DNA of 31,455 nt from Reticulitermes lucifugus (GCA_026260175.1 JAKCWW010005422.1:4963-36417); one strand, 5' to 3'; shown: positions 1 to 10,540, counted from the stretch's first letter. The notes: generated by a model not told the origin, from the sequence alone. Made by a program: numbers and translations.

Positions 1-62
1 AACCCGCGACGTTCCGGCTTGTAGCGCAGTGCCTCAACCAACTGCGCCACCGCGTGCCCCAA
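1..62 (-). repeat. tRNA-derived SINE head, truncated by the window edge
   Basis: Read on the minus strand this is GGGGCACGCGGTGGCGCAGT followed by TGGTTGAGGCACTGCG. It has a clear tRNA-type A box (TGGCGCAGTTGGTTGAGGC, plus 32-50). The minus-strand sequence ends in CGCGGGTT, the start of a B box cut off by base 1. A true tRNA gene cannot be excluded without the missing half, but a SINE is more likely in this repeat-rich setting. Confidence 0.6.
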
Positions 63-380
63 CAATAGTAATGAGTAATAATTATAATACGTAATTTAAT
101 TTAATTATTGTGTTAGTCTTCTTCCTCAATATAACATCCTTGGAAGATATTCTTCTCATAATATATTGTATAATAATATAATCGTAATATATGTCAATGA
201 TTGTATATGATAAGTAATAATTATAATAATGATTATAATAATTGTTACTGATGATGCAAGACTCCAAAACCTTATTTTTCACCTCAAAATTTCCACAAAG
301 ACGCGTAAAAATTCTCCGGAATTTATCGACAATTTCGGCACGTGCCATTAAAAGTTTCGTCAGCCCTGCTGTAGTATGTG

Positions 381-677
381 GGCCGGGATAGCGTAGTCGG
401 CATAGCGACTCGCTACGGGCTGGACGGTCCGAGGATCGAATCCCGGTGGGGGCGAGATTTTCCGGACATGTCCAGACTGGCCCTGGGGTCCACCCAGCCT
501 CCTATACAATGGGTATCGGGTCTCTTTCACAGGGGTAAAGCGGCCGGGTCGTGGCGTTGACCATCCAACCCCATCTAGAGCCTAGGTTAAAGAAAGAGCA
601 GAACTATACCTCTACTCCCCCTGTGGGCCTTCAATGCCTGTTCTAGGGTGAACTTTACCTTTACCTTTTACCTGTTT
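381..677 (+). repeat. tRNA-derived SINE with (CTTTAC)n tail, near full length
   Basis: The head GGGATAGCGTAGTCGGCATAG carries an A box (about 389-401), and GAGGATCGAATCCCGGTGGG carries the B box (about 433-443). The body contains the CAGCCTCCTATACAATGGGT block and a GTTAAAGAAAGAGCAGAACT block. It ends in CTTTACCTTTACCTTTTACC, a simple repeat tail instead of poly-A. A second clear copy lies on minus at 27631-27878 and a diverged one at 8622-8797. The head's translation gives a spurious 60-residue ORF, typical of such SINEs. Confidence 0.85.
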
Positions 678-689
678 TAGTATAATGTA

Positions 690-1841
690 ACTTTCATTAT
701 TCAACCAAGCAAAACTGTCATGTCTAGCGAGACATTTCCGCTAGGAGCTGTTCGATAAGATTACGGTTACTGAAGTGTGACCATCAAAGCAGAAACTTCT
801 TCCTTTCCTTAAGTTAAAGTCTTGTGTGTGTGTGTGGAGGNGGGGGGGGGGTGCCGGGGACGCAGCATGGAACAAGACGTGGCGCTGTGTCACCACAACT
901 CCAGATACTCACAACACTCGCAGATCTTTGCAGCCTCCCAGCTCCGGAACTTTGGTCAACTTGTTCGATTTCATATCCCTGCCAACACGACAAGAACATC
1001 TCTAAAAGTCTTCTTTCTTTCGTCATACTATGCTTTAGGTTTATTTCTAGTGCAGTTGGGCCTGCTTTCCTTTTAGGATGTAATAATAAGGGCTGAGAGG
1101 CTTCGCATTACACTGGGTTTGTACATACAGCATGTTCACCCTAGTTTTTGGCGACAGAAAACACAACAAGCAGCAGGGAACATTTGAGTAGTTTATGGTA
1201 TAAAATGAAATATTGAGAATAAAAATAACTTGTTGCCAAATAATGTCAAATCTGAAACTGTATTGGTAACTGTTGAGTACGTAATTAGTGCAACATGACA
1301 GAAGAAAAGATATGCAAGCCTTTAAAAGTTTAAGTAGTAATGTTCTATGTGTTTGAACTGAGCCAAGAGAAAAATTCCGCAGTATACACAAACTCCTCCA
1401 TTGATGAATTGGATACCTTTCATGTTAAGTGGCTCATCAAGAAGACACAAGTTAAAGTATAACCTAAAGTTAGTTTCCCAGTAATTAAAATACAGTAATT
1501 AGATATCATTATATTTTACAAATGGCGGTATTAAAGTACAAGGTAAACATGCCCAGTTGGTTTCATCGCACTAAATTTACCACTAAATTAGGTGTGTTTT
1601 GCATGGCTGGTTTTATAACTTGTCCACAGAATGCTCCATAAACTGTGAATTGTGTTTGGTATGAAAAAAAAATTCAAAGCAGTGGAATAAATCACTAATG
1701 GTATCTATATATATCTTATGCAGACTACTTTTAATAAGGGCTATAAAACTGACTACAGTGATTATCAAGCAAACTCCACATACATACTTCTGTTTATAAA
1801 GAGGACCAATAGGTAAAAGCTGAGTGTGACGCTGTACTTAC
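690..1841 (-). other. Intron or flank downstream of exon F
   Basis: About 1.15 kb follows the donor of exon F. It contains the GT/G tract at 822-850 and otherwise AT-rich sequence. I see no exon, RNA gene or recognisable repeat. Confidence 0.6.
822..851. repeat. (GT)n and poly-G tract with one unresolved base
   Basis: GTGTGTGTGTGTGG is followed by an N at 841 and about ten Gs. It is a simple repeat where base calling failed. ORFs crossing it are unreliable. Confidence 0.9.
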
Positions 1842-1982
1842 AGACTCTTCAGGCGAGGACAAGTGCGGCATAATGATGGCGGTACAGCGCTCAGACTTGC
1901 ACGGTCCAGCCTAAGGACCTCAAGGGCTGTAGTGCCATTCAGACTCGGAAACACATTCAATTCCCTCGCATCCGATAAAATT
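1842..1982 (-). CDS. rk: rk-like exon F: two LRRs with the type B 'FPxLxGTT...LC' signature
   Basis: A 141-nt exon encodes a 23-residue repeat (ILSDARELNVFPSLNGTT and on) and a 24-residue repeat (RLDRASLSAVPPSLCRTC and on). The acceptor is GGTTCTGCAG and the donor AGTCT|GTAAGT (1841-1836). The FPSLNGTTALEVL stretch followed by a P...LC motif is the strongest family marker: LGR4/5/6 have FPxLxGTxxLExLxLxxxxIxxxPxxLC at the same place. It gives about LRR12 and LRR13. The two cysteines in LCRTC may pair with each other or with a nearby cysteine. The next exon must lie beyond the left edge, as none was found in 1-1841. Confidence 0.92.
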
Positions 1983-2463
1983 CTGCAGAACCAAAGCCAA
2001 CTTAAGCACAATGTGGTATTCATTTCTTTTTTTACGGACTGGTATAAAGCCTGTTATAACTTCAACGGGAAAATATGACAATTCCTATATACAGATATCC
2101 CTTTCATAGCTCCACTCTTATAAATTAGCCCTTGAAAGGCGCTATAAAATCGCACGTTACGAAATTGAAGCATTCTGGAAAGCCAGCTTGGTGGAATACA
2201 AAGTGTTTCTGCCTAGAGGTGTCTTCTTTGGGCAATGACTGAATATGCAAGGCAGACAGAAGGTAAGTGCCTGTCTTTGCAGTTAAGTGCTGCAACCTCT
2301 TAGTATATTTGTAAACACTAACAACAGTGAATGCTACATAGAGACAGAATGAGAAGCCTTAGCCTTTTGTACAGAATGCCCATACATTTGTATCTTAATA
2401 TGACTCGGAACACACTTGAGATTTACAAGAAACGTTCATTGAACAATAAACGTAAACACTTAC
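1983..2463 (-). other. Intron between exons E and F
   Basis: The intron is 481 nt and phase 2, with donor GTAAGT at 2463-2458 and acceptor TTCTGCAG ending at 1983. I see no repeat, RNA gene or ORF of note inside. It is one of the two shortest introns of the gene and looks free of mobile elements. Confidence 0.85.
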
Positions 2464-2607
2464 AATTTTCGTAGGCTGGGAAGGAAGGAGAAGGCGTGCG
2501 GGTGAACGCCCATCAAGGGGTTTCCTTTAAGTTCGAGCAGCGTCAAGCCCGATGCCTGCTGCAGAATTCCACCCGGGATGTACTTGATTCGATTCCCTGA
2601 CAGAGAC
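2464..2607 (-). CDS. rk: rk-like exon E: two LRRs
   Basis: This 144-nt exon encodes two LRRs. The first begins SLSGNRIKYIPGGILQQ and the second ELKGNPLMGVHPHAFSFL, followed by PSLRKL. The acceptor is TTACTGTACAG and the donor AAATT|GTAAGT (2463-2458). The NPL in the second repeat and its HPHAF segment correspond to the 'DNPLSFVGNSAF' repeat of LGR4, giving about LRR10 and LRR11. A 7.4 kb intron separates it from exon D, yet the split codon still reads CTG. Confidence 0.92.
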
Positions 2608-2734
2608 CTGTACAGTAAAACACAAAACTTCAGAATTTTAATGCTCAAAACACATCGGAATGACCATTTTTATTTTACTTATTTGTGATTTAGTTAATGA
2701 TACGTGCAATTGCTCGGATTGTGTAGTGTCCAGT

Positions 2735-3015
2735 AATAGGATATGCCTACGGTTTTCCAAGCGGTGCTTTTCCGACTAACATTTTGTTGTATTCATTTCC
2801 CTTCTCCCCCATTCGTGCTAAATGCACCGCCCACCCGTTGTCCTTTTATTTCATTACCCTAACTATATCTGGCGATGAGAACAAATCATGAAACGCCTCA
2901 TTACACAGTTTTCTCTATCGCTTGGCCTCTTTCTCCCTCTCAGGTCTAAACAATTTCCTCACCACCACGTTCTCAAGCATCCTTAGCCTCTGTTCTTCCG
3001 TGACTGTTAAATTAA
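2735..3015 (-). mobile_element. LINE fragment, reverse transcriptase C-terminal region (decayed)
   Basis: Read on minus, the translation runs LTVTEEQRLRMLENVVVRK, then after a stop RKLCNEAFHDLFSSPDI, then VHLARMGEKGN, then PLGKP. This is the tail of non-LTR reverse transcriptases (the 'YGCETW...RLR.FE...LRKIF...LHNAE...YSSPDI...GHVARMGE...PLGRPRRRWED' family). Stops at two places show it is dead. It lies sense to the host gene inside an intron. Confidence 0.8.
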
Positions 3016-3549
3016 TGTAATGTAATATCATTCCATCAGCAGTCAGGAATGCTGTCACTTGTTTCTTATAATCTACTGTGGATGGCATTCATTTCTGACC
3101 CAATATCTATCGCCAGTCTATGTGCTGCCGTGAAAATAGTAACAGTTAACTTTTGTTAAGTTCCCTGAGTTATGTTTATCTATTTTAAACATAAGAAATA
3201 TAATTCGCATAAAGGTTAGGGTGTCCACTGCACCCCTAGCTAAGTTACAGGAATAAAATAACAAGACAGGCAATGTACGTATAAAGTAAGATTGAGGCGC
3301 ATTCGCGTAACAATTTTTGCCGTGGAAAAGCAGTAAATAGTAAATATTATGAGCCTGTGTCTGTATTCTTGCACTAGTTATCCGCCATGCAAATAGCATC
3401 TTTTCTGTGCCGTATTATATTGTCATCTGTAGCCTGTCTGACTGTACCATATGTTTCCACATTATCTTATAAACGGCACGATTTTCGGAAAACATTTTTG
3501 AACATAAAATGTGTGCTTTGATTTTCTCTACAAATTTTGTCTGAAACAT

Positions 3550-3760
3550 TTCTTATTCTAAGACTAATTCAGTGAAATATTATCATAAATGTACAAAAAT
3601 CTTCATGTAAAGTGCCAGTTATTCTTGTCAGATTTTAATAAAACTGGAATTTTCTTGGCAATTTTTCGAAAAATCCTCAAATATGAAATTTTATGAAAAT
3701 CCACCCAATGGGAGCCGAGTTGTTCCATGCGAACGAACGGACAGATATGGCGAAGCTAAG
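3550..3760 (+). repeat. Dispersed repeat, copy 1 (inverted partner at 30991-31196)
   Basis: It shares about 210 bases with the reverse complement of 30991-31196. Shared blocks include ATCATAAATGTACA, GTCAGATTTTAAT, TTTCGAAAAAT, TCAAATATGAAATTT and ATGAAAATCC, ending near ACGGACAGA...CGAAGC. It has no coding signs. The family is unknown to me; the element may be a non-autonomous repeat or the 3' part of a larger one. Confidence 0.8.
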
Positions 3761-3833
3761 AGTCGCACTTCGAAATCTTACGAATGTGTCTAAAATGAAC
3801 GTTTGGCAGTAACATAATTTCTTGTAAGGTGAA

Positions 3834-3835
3834 NN
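3834..3835. other. Two unresolved bases
   Basis: NN in otherwise ordinary intron sequence. Confidence 0.95.
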
Positions 3836-4319
3836 CAGACCAGTTTAATGTGTAATTCCGATATCGATATTCAGCCGCGTCGTGTGTTGATATTCTTTCA
3901 AAGTGTCGGCGTACCTTGCAGTCAGCAGCTCTAGAGTGAATAAGTCAAACAGTGGATGCGGCCCGAAATGTCTCGCAATGGTAGAGGCACAATTTGCAAA
4001 TGGCCCACGTATCATTCTACAATCGGACCGTTTCCCGTGACGGCAGGCAGCGCAGCGATCTCCGATATTCCATTTTGCCGTGAGTTTTAGTTTAATGCAT
4101 TGCAGATAATATTAGGATTTCCTTAGCATATTCAGAGATGGTGCTGGAAATGCTTTGTGGTGTAAGCTGTTGCATTTTCTTGATTGAAAGAAGGTGTCTA
4201 CCTTATGTTATCTCCCAGTCAGAGAGGTGTTAAGACTTGATGTCAGAACGTGTATTACGTATCGGCGTGAAGTAATGGTCTCAGAAAAAAGAAAATGGGC
4301 CCAGTGCACTCACAGAATG

Positions 4320-4356
4320 TCACACACACACATACACACACATACACATACACACC
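4320..4356. repeat. (CA)n microsatellite
   Basis: CACACACACA interrupted by CATA units over about 36 bases. Confidence 0.9.
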
Positions 4357-6769
4357 TTAACATCAAGTAATGGCCCTTCGTGGATCAACAAGAGATTTTA
4401 TGCAGATCAAGAACTGCTACTCTGATTTCACTTATCCATTGGGATAAAATTAAGCTTTTTATCGCTAAATAGAAAGAGCGTGGATTGATTCCTCCAGCAC
4501 ACATCCCTGAATGTACCAGTTTACAAAATTCAGTTTTCATTTACCACAAGACAAGACTTGTGCTACATGAATGCAAATGCAGCAGTTTCGTTGCATGTCG
4601 TCACGATGACGCAGCCACACCCTTTGTTGTGAAAGTCGCGACAAAGATGTTCTTGTGTAAATATCCCCAATCTAGCAAAAACTTCGTCCTTTTCCCCCCA
4701 TCATTTTCCACGTACCTTCTGGGCTTTCTTTTATGGTCTGATATAGAAGCTGTTGCTTCAAGCCGTTGCAATTATTTCTAAAATGCTTTCCTGTGTGGAG
4801 CTGGATCATTGGATATTGTGTTATACAGAAATACACATAACGACTGCAGATGAGTCACGGGCACACCTCACTACCTCTGCGATAGCTAGTGTGGGAACTG
4901 GCCGGCAGGTGGGCTGGATGTAAAACAGCCGACCTGATGGGAAATGACTGACGCGTTGGGTCAGTCATACGAAAGGCGGTAATGGTGCTCTCTACACTTC
5001 CACCGTTACCACCATTTCGAGACACAACGGGCCGCATCCTATATCTAACTCATTTACTCCGAAGATTGCAACTGTTACGTAGGAACTTCGGAACATAACA
5101 TACGAGGCGGCTAAACCCCAAAAACCGAAATTAAAAGAGGACAGGAGAACCAAAGGACAAGAAAACTGAAAAGTTAGAAAGACAATTACGCAACATCTGA
5201 CCTACCAAAAAATAAATCATGATTTGCATGACAAAAGTGACAGAGGTTTTATGCACGAGATGTATATGGGACAATGTTCAGCAGAAATTTATTATTTACG
5301 TATTTAAAATACGTGAAGTGCAGAAATGAAAATGCTGCAAATTGGTGGTGCAACAATTATTGCCATTAAGGCAATTTTGCTCTCTCCCTGTATTTTTATT
5401 ACTTTATTGTATTTGAGTCGTACGTTGATAATGTTACATGTCCGCGTTTCAACCGCATCGAACACGTTTCTTTCCACATATAACCAACTAATTTAATTTT
5501 ATATGAAGTCGGTCACGGTGCGAAAGCTCAGCATGATTATATACGTTTATTTTATACACATTAAGCTATAGAATGAATGAACATGTCATTTACTCAGAGA
5601 ACACTGTCAAGTTTAACCTGTGAAATTATGAATTGCATAGCTATATATAAAAATCCCAGAAACTGAAGCACTGTCTTTATTCTCTCCTCATGTATCAATT
5701 ATTATTAGCAGTTAAGGCTAAGAATGGGAGACGGCAGAGATTGCCGAAACATTGTGTTATTATGAAGCAGTCGAGAGGTGACCATGTTTCAGCATGTACT
5801 GCAGCCCCGACTATTGCGCACAGAAAGTTACTTGCAGGTACCAGCAGGTGTTATGCGAACAAGCCGCCTTTCTTGAAATATCCAAGCTCATGGTGCGCAT
5901 ATTCATGGAAACTGTAATATCGAAGTGTCTTTCAAGGGCTATAATATATAAGTTTGCATCAATAGAAGGGTTAACTGTGGAAATCATAGCTAGAGATGGA
6001 GATTTTAAACATTTTCTCTTTGAAATTTGAGACAAATTTATACTCATACGAATGCAATAATAATTCGTATGCAAATTACTTCCGCCAAAACAAAGTTCAA
6101 TGATAGTGCTAGTTGTAACCACCAGTTTGTGCTATGAACATTCTCGTAATATTGCTATGGTTGGTAGGATGCAAATAATTTATATGAGCCAGTTTTCTTT
6201 TCCTAAGAAAAGAAATTTCGTTTATGAAGCAATCATGCTGTGTATGTGTGTTGCTCCCATTTTAACTTTTGAACAAGGAACTTGATCTAAACACTTTCCC
6301 AATACAGGCCGCCACAACGGCATAATTTTTAATTTCCCACAGTGGCAATAACAACAATGTAGGCGCGTGGATTTCTAAAGTGCAAACGATACCAGCACCA
6401 GTAACTTAAGGAATTTTAATTTTTAATTTCTAAAAGCGTACATCCTTTGTGTTGTTATTGACGGGTAGAACTTCAAGTCACAACACAACGGTATGGAGAG
6501 GGATCTTAAACTTTCTGATATATTGCACATGTGTAAAACGTTACTTGCGTGTCAACAATCACACACATGGTGACGGTGCAAAACTTTAACGTCATATCAA
6601 ATTTACTTTAGAAAATATGTGTTTACGTAATACGTCATTTACAAAAGTTTATAAAATACAAATAATATAATTATAAGCCAGGAAAGTAGGATTTTTTTGT
6701 GCTCGGGACTGTATGTTCTATTTTGATACCGGAGGTCTGAGTAGAATAAATTTTAATAATGGAAGCCAA

Positions 6770-6928
6770 TAACTAACTAACTCCATGGAGCAGAGTCCTT
6801 CTTGAGGAGCTAGCAGTTCGTCAGCTAGTCAAGAAATTCCCCGCGTTTTATGGAACCCGAAGGTTCATTGCCGCATTCACAAGAGCCCGCCACCTGTCCC
6901 TATCCAAAGAATCCGTCCAGGTCAGAGG
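6770..6928 (-). mobile_element. LINE 3' end with GTTA-type tail
   Basis: On minus the translation contains [17 protein letters not shown] and then, past a stop, NAGNFLTS. This is the extreme C-terminus and 3' UTR of the same LINE family as the fragments at 2735, 17718, 22570 and 23735. The 3' end reads CATGGAGTTAGTTAGTTATT, a short tandem-repeat tail in place of poly-A, as in CR1-like LINEs. The 5' side is cut at 6929 by the neighbouring poly-A element. Confidence 0.8.
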
Positions 6929-7140
6929 TTTTTTTGAATTATTCGTAACTTGGTAATTTTTTAGGTGAGGAGTTGTTAGCACCTCGCCCAACCCCTAAGC
7001 TAGAGGACAACCCCTTGTCGGCTGTCCGCGACTGCTTATTCAATGTATTCGCAGCCACCCTCCATATCCGGAGGCCGTACCTCCAACCGCAACCAGAGGA
7101 CGCGCCATGCCGTGGTGACAGGGACCCACTTATCATGGAT
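6929..7140 (-). mobile_element. GC-rich retro-inserted repeat with poly-A end, abutting the LINE
   Basis: Read on minus it begins near GATAAGTGGGTCCCTGTCAC, translates in part as WVPVTTAWRVLWLRL and PPDMEGGCEYIE, and ends GAATAATTCAAAAAAA exactly at the LINE border. The terminal A run in minus orientation points to insertion through an RNA copy. I remember similar sequence as a common dispersed repeat in arthropod genomes but cannot name the family. Short ORFs here are not host proteins. Confidence 0.6.
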
Positions 7141-7907
7141 CAAAGACAATAACATGCATAAAACTGTAACAACTGCATATTTATAAAGCAGAGGCAAACA
7201 GATGGGAACATTGTTTATAAACCTTCTGCAGTCATACTGGTAAAGAGACAAGGGGTGGAAGTGGGGAGGTGATAAATTATTTTGTAACAGACAATGCATT
7301 TTCACATTACAAGAAAAATCTGCATTTTCCCTCAAAAAATGCTATTCCCAACATCATGGAATCATTTTTCATGAAAATAAATCATTTTTGCCTAATTTAT
7401 GAGAAAGTATGGCCTTAATACACACAGAAGCAGCAATTTACGGTTTATGAATATTCAGTGAGAATGTAAATTGCTAGGGTCGTTCCGCTCAAACAGCCAC
7501 TCCAGCGACTTACGAATAATTTCTAACGCTACCCTGTCATAGTGACGTCAGAATTAATGATCCATGTCTAAACAAATGGCGGCTTAAACGGATTAGCTAC
7601 AATAATTAATTAAGAGCACGCCTGTTCTGGTGACACTGTTAAGGTCGCAGGAATATTTAGAATGTCACTGTGTTTATTGCCGGCTAGTGCCAAGCACTGA
7701 ACAAACTGGGACACGTTCGTATTTCGGTCTTTCACTTCATACGAGTCCATTAACACTACTAAACGCTGTATTATTAGTTGCTGATAGAGTGACGAAGTAA
7801 GCATGTTATTCACTTACAGAGTATTTTGTTACTCTCAGTATCTGACAGATGGTTTTAATCGTCATAACGCTTCCTTGTTTCATCAATTAATACATTTCCT
7901 ATTGATT

Positions 7908-7956
7908 TTTTCAGCGGGCCTTTTCCTCATATTACTAACGTTATGCCCGCTGAAAA
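7908..7956. repeat. Perfect 12-bp inverted repeat (hairpin), 25-nt loop
   Basis: TTTTCAGCGGGC (7908-7919) and GCCCGCTGAAAA (7945-7956) are exact reverse complements around a 25-nt AT-rich loop. The GC-rich core stands out in an AT-rich intron. No element around it was recognised. Confidence 0.85.
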
Positions 7957-8449
7957 TTTAAGAAGTCTCTCAGAAACCCTTGTCCATTTACGTTCTCTTC
8001 CTCCACCCCCCCCCACCCAGCATTCCTATCCTTTATCCCTTTCACACTAGTATCGTCTCGTCGCTTTTCTTCGGCATTCCTTTCCCACCTCTTTTATTTG
8101 TCCATTCAGTTCCTCCTTCCTCTTTCCTCTTTATACGAAAAAGAGTCTACGTACGTGTCGCAAGGAACTGCCGGTGTACGACAATACAGTGAGATATAAC
8201 GACACTGCGTAGTGCCACGCACTGCGTTACGTAAGCGCATCCACACACAAACACCTACGTTCCCTGTGAGCGCATGCGTACCTACAACAGGCTATTTTAC
8301 GTACAGCATATACAAGATAATAAATGTTGTTATGCTTATGTTTATGTCAGGATTCCGAAGAAACCCATTAGCTTTGTCGGGTTTGGGTACGTCTGCGAAT
8401 CGTCTTATTCAGTCACACACATAGAAGAAGGGAACAAATAGAGGAAAAA

Positions 8450-8473
8450 TTAATTAATTAATTAATTAATTAA
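8450..8473. repeat. (TTAA)n microsatellite
   Basis: Six TTAA units in a row, self-complementary. Confidence 0.95.
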
Positions 8474-8621
8474 CGGGTGAGTGGATGGATATATAAATAA
8501 GAAGAGAAAGAATTTAAGAGGGCAGTATAATGCGGTATTTACACTCCGAGATCAAAATTGAAATAACGACTCTGTCAGATACCAACTAATGGTAATATGT
8601 CACTATGCTTAATTAAGCACC

Positions 8622-8797
8622 AACCATGAAGATATATAGGGGATAGGAAGAATAGCTCCACGCATTCTTAACTTCGACACTAGATGAAGGTGAATGGTGA
8701 ATATTCGGGCTCATTTACAGCCCGGTGTTTACTGGATAGGAGGCTGGGCGGGCTTGAGACCGCGTGTGGATCTCTTACCTCTACCGGCAATCGAACT
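8622..8797 (-). repeat. Diverged tRNA-derived SINE (same family as 381-677)
   Basis: On minus it shows TTCGATTGCCGGTAGAGGT (a decayed B box), CCCAGCCTCCTATCCAGTA, CATCTAGTGTCGAAGTTAAG and GGAGCTATTCTTCCTAT, in the same order as the copies at 381 and 27631. The A-box head and the CTTTAC tail are not visible. Confidence 0.7.
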
Positions 8798-9884
8798 AAG
8801 ATTTCTCTCTCATCCTGTGTCTTAGTATCTGTACTGGCTGGGGTATACCAGGTTGGAGAGGAATTACAGATATATTTTCGGGCTACAGAAATCAATAGAA
8901 AATCTTACATGAGTATGACGGTTTGCAGAGAAAATCATATGTCAGAAGACCCATAAAAGAATGCGTTGACTACAGGGAGATTTTAATGAGAAGAAAAGAA
9001 GATTATTGCACCTAATCCTTGAAGATAATGGTAATTAAGATAAGTCTACTTAAAGAACTTAATTAGGCTTTTGAAAATTTTATCCTGTACTGGAACGAAA
9101 CTTATAACAACTTTTCTGGCTGTAGAACTAAAAGCTAAAAGCGAAGTTACGTATGTTATTTTAAAGTGTCATGACAGAGTTTCAGAGGAGACTTGTATTA
9201 CGAATGCAGTTATTCAGGAATGAAATCGGAGTCGCAGATACGTTTGATGTGAATCCAGACAGACCATAATTATAAATGACAGACAGTCGCAAGTAGATGG
9301 AACTGGCATCTAGATTTATCTCTGCCAAACAGGGGTGTCAAAACTGCAGTACAAAGTAAAACGACGGGTGTAGTGCTTCCATGGTTGTCGCGACCGAGGA
9401 AACATCATACGTGACTTGTTCAGCATGTTCGAATTCATGCCGGCATTAAATAAACTATAAATTCTAAGAATGTTACGTGACCTTCTTGTTGCCACAACTG
9501 GCCCCTCCGGGTGTAGATGAAGGAGACAGCTGTGGGTATATTGAATAAACAGCAGTGAACGTCCGCAAGAAGTGGGCCCTCAGTTTTGAGGATAGACGTT
9601 GGTCTAACAAGCTTTATACTGCAGAAGATACGCACATTAGAAAGTGTTACTTAAAAAACGAAGTTGCAAAATGACGAGCTTCACAATTTGTGATTTTCAC
9701 CAGACATAGTTCGGAAGATCATACGAAAGCGGATCGGATGGGTGAGGCATGGAGCACGAATAGTAGACATGAAAGAACGTATCAGAAGGTAATACAGGGA
9801 AGCACACATAAATCCATACACAAGTAATTTTGTTTCAGAATACATAACTTGAATCGCTAGTTTTAAATATTCAACGTATCAAGT

Positions 9885-9945
9885 GGCTTGACAGGGGATT
9901 TAAGCCCCCTGACAAACGTCTGCTACATGCTTAACTAAGCTACGT
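9885..9945 (-). repeat. tRNA-derived SINE head
   Basis: On minus: GTAGCTTAGTTAAGCATGTA (A-box-like) then CAGGGGGCTTAAATCCCCTG (B-box-like GGCTTAAATCC). The length and spacing suit a tRNA-related head, but the acceptor stem is not evident, so a SINE remnant fits better than a tRNA gene. Confidence 0.55.
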
Positions 9946-10022
9946 TGTTCATAAGATGTAAAAATGTGTAATTAATTAAAATACAAATGCGAAGGTGCGA
10001 TAAAACAAATAGGTTCACTTAC

Positions 10023-10091
10023 AGGTCTTGTAGCAACGTGAGTTTCGTTATAGCTGTTGGAATGTGTGTCAGCAAGTTATCATCCAATTCC
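10023..10091 (-). CDS. rk: rk-like exon D: one short (23-residue) LRR
   Basis: This exon is 69 nt, one codon shorter than its neighbours, and encodes ELDDNLLTHIPTAITKL followed by TLLQDL. The acceptor is CTTTGGTTGCAG and the donor GACCT|GTAAGT (10022-10017). The one-residue deletion falls where LGR4/5/6 has its own 23-residue repeat (the 'EFPQAIKALPSLKEL' type), with the same P-x-A-I-x-x-L order. That makes it a marker of type B LGRs. The G at the start completes TTG from exon C, and the CT at the end is completed by exon E. Confidence 0.9.
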
Positions 10092-10468
10092 CTGCAACCA
10101 AAGAAACATAAAATACTAGATAACTAAGACCAACACAATAAATACACACTGGCTGTAACAGTTTCAGGCGACGCGTTATATAGGCAGAGCTATATCACTG
10201 CGAGGATCGAGATTTTCATGGCAGTGAAGACTCTGGGTCATTAGACTCTTCTGTAGTGTGGTAGGTAACAACATTGTACAGGAATATACCACCTCCATTT
10301 TCAGTGTAGAAACGTTGATACCTATCTATATATATTATAGACAACTTAAAGTTAATGTCGAGAAAAAGTGCGTCCTCTTGATTCCTCTGAAACGTCGGTA
10401 CCTGGCATGACATGTCTGCAGAGTGTCCACCGTGACAACCTCACCTCTCACGTGTATCTTGTACTTAC
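10092..10468 (-). other. Intron between exons C and D
   Basis: The intron is 377 nt, phase 2, with canonical GTAAGT donor and TGCAG acceptor. I see no repeat or RNA gene inside. Confidence 0.85.
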
Positions 10469-10540
10469 AAGGTTCTGACTGAAGTTAAGTTCGTGAAGGC
10501 GTCGTCGTCGATAGTGGAGATCTGATTTCTCTTCAGCAAC
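10469..10540 (-). CDS. rk: rk-like exon C: one LRR
   Basis: A 72-nt exon encodes one LRR, LLKRNQISTIDDDAFTNL followed by TSVRTL. The acceptor is TTTTGTGTTGCAG and the donor ACCTT|GTAAGT (10468-10463). Its first G completes TTG (Leu) with the TT from exon B, although 16.7 kb of intron separates them. It matches about LRR8 of LGR4/5/6, directly following the repeat in exon B, so no exon seems to be missing from the long intron. The three acidic residues in a row (DDD) at the middle of the repeat are unusual but do not touch the LRR consensus positions. Confidence 0.9.

Larger units (their letters stand above)
2608..10022 (-). other. Intron between exons D and E
   Basis: This phase 2 intron is 7.4 kb. 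Recognisable contents are LINE fragments (2735-3015, 6770-6928), one dispersed repeat (3550-3760), a (CA)n tract, a GC-rich patch (4855-5040), a poly-A element (6929-7140), a hairpin (7908-7956), a (TTAA)n tract, and SINEs at 8622-8797 and 9885-9945. The stretches 3770-4300, 5050-6760, 7150-7900 and 8800-9880 show nothing I recognise beyond AT-rich intron sequence; short ORFs there have no family features. Confidence 0.8.

Noticed and set aside
1-62. A functional tRNA gene
   Set aside because: Only an A box is visible and the 3' half is outside the window; the surrounding SINE density makes a SINE more likely.
378-560. 60-codon ORF (MGRDSVVGIATRYGLDGPRI...)
   Set aside because: It is the translation of a tRNA-derived SINE head; the same text occurs in other copies.
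6939-7335. Overlapping minus ORFs of 65 and 99 codons
   Set aside because: They lie in a dispersed poly-A-ended repeat, and their N-terminal part is ordinary AT-rich intron.
8450-8473. Palindromic regulatory site
   Set aside because: (TTAA)n is self-complementary simply because of its unit; nothing else suggests function.
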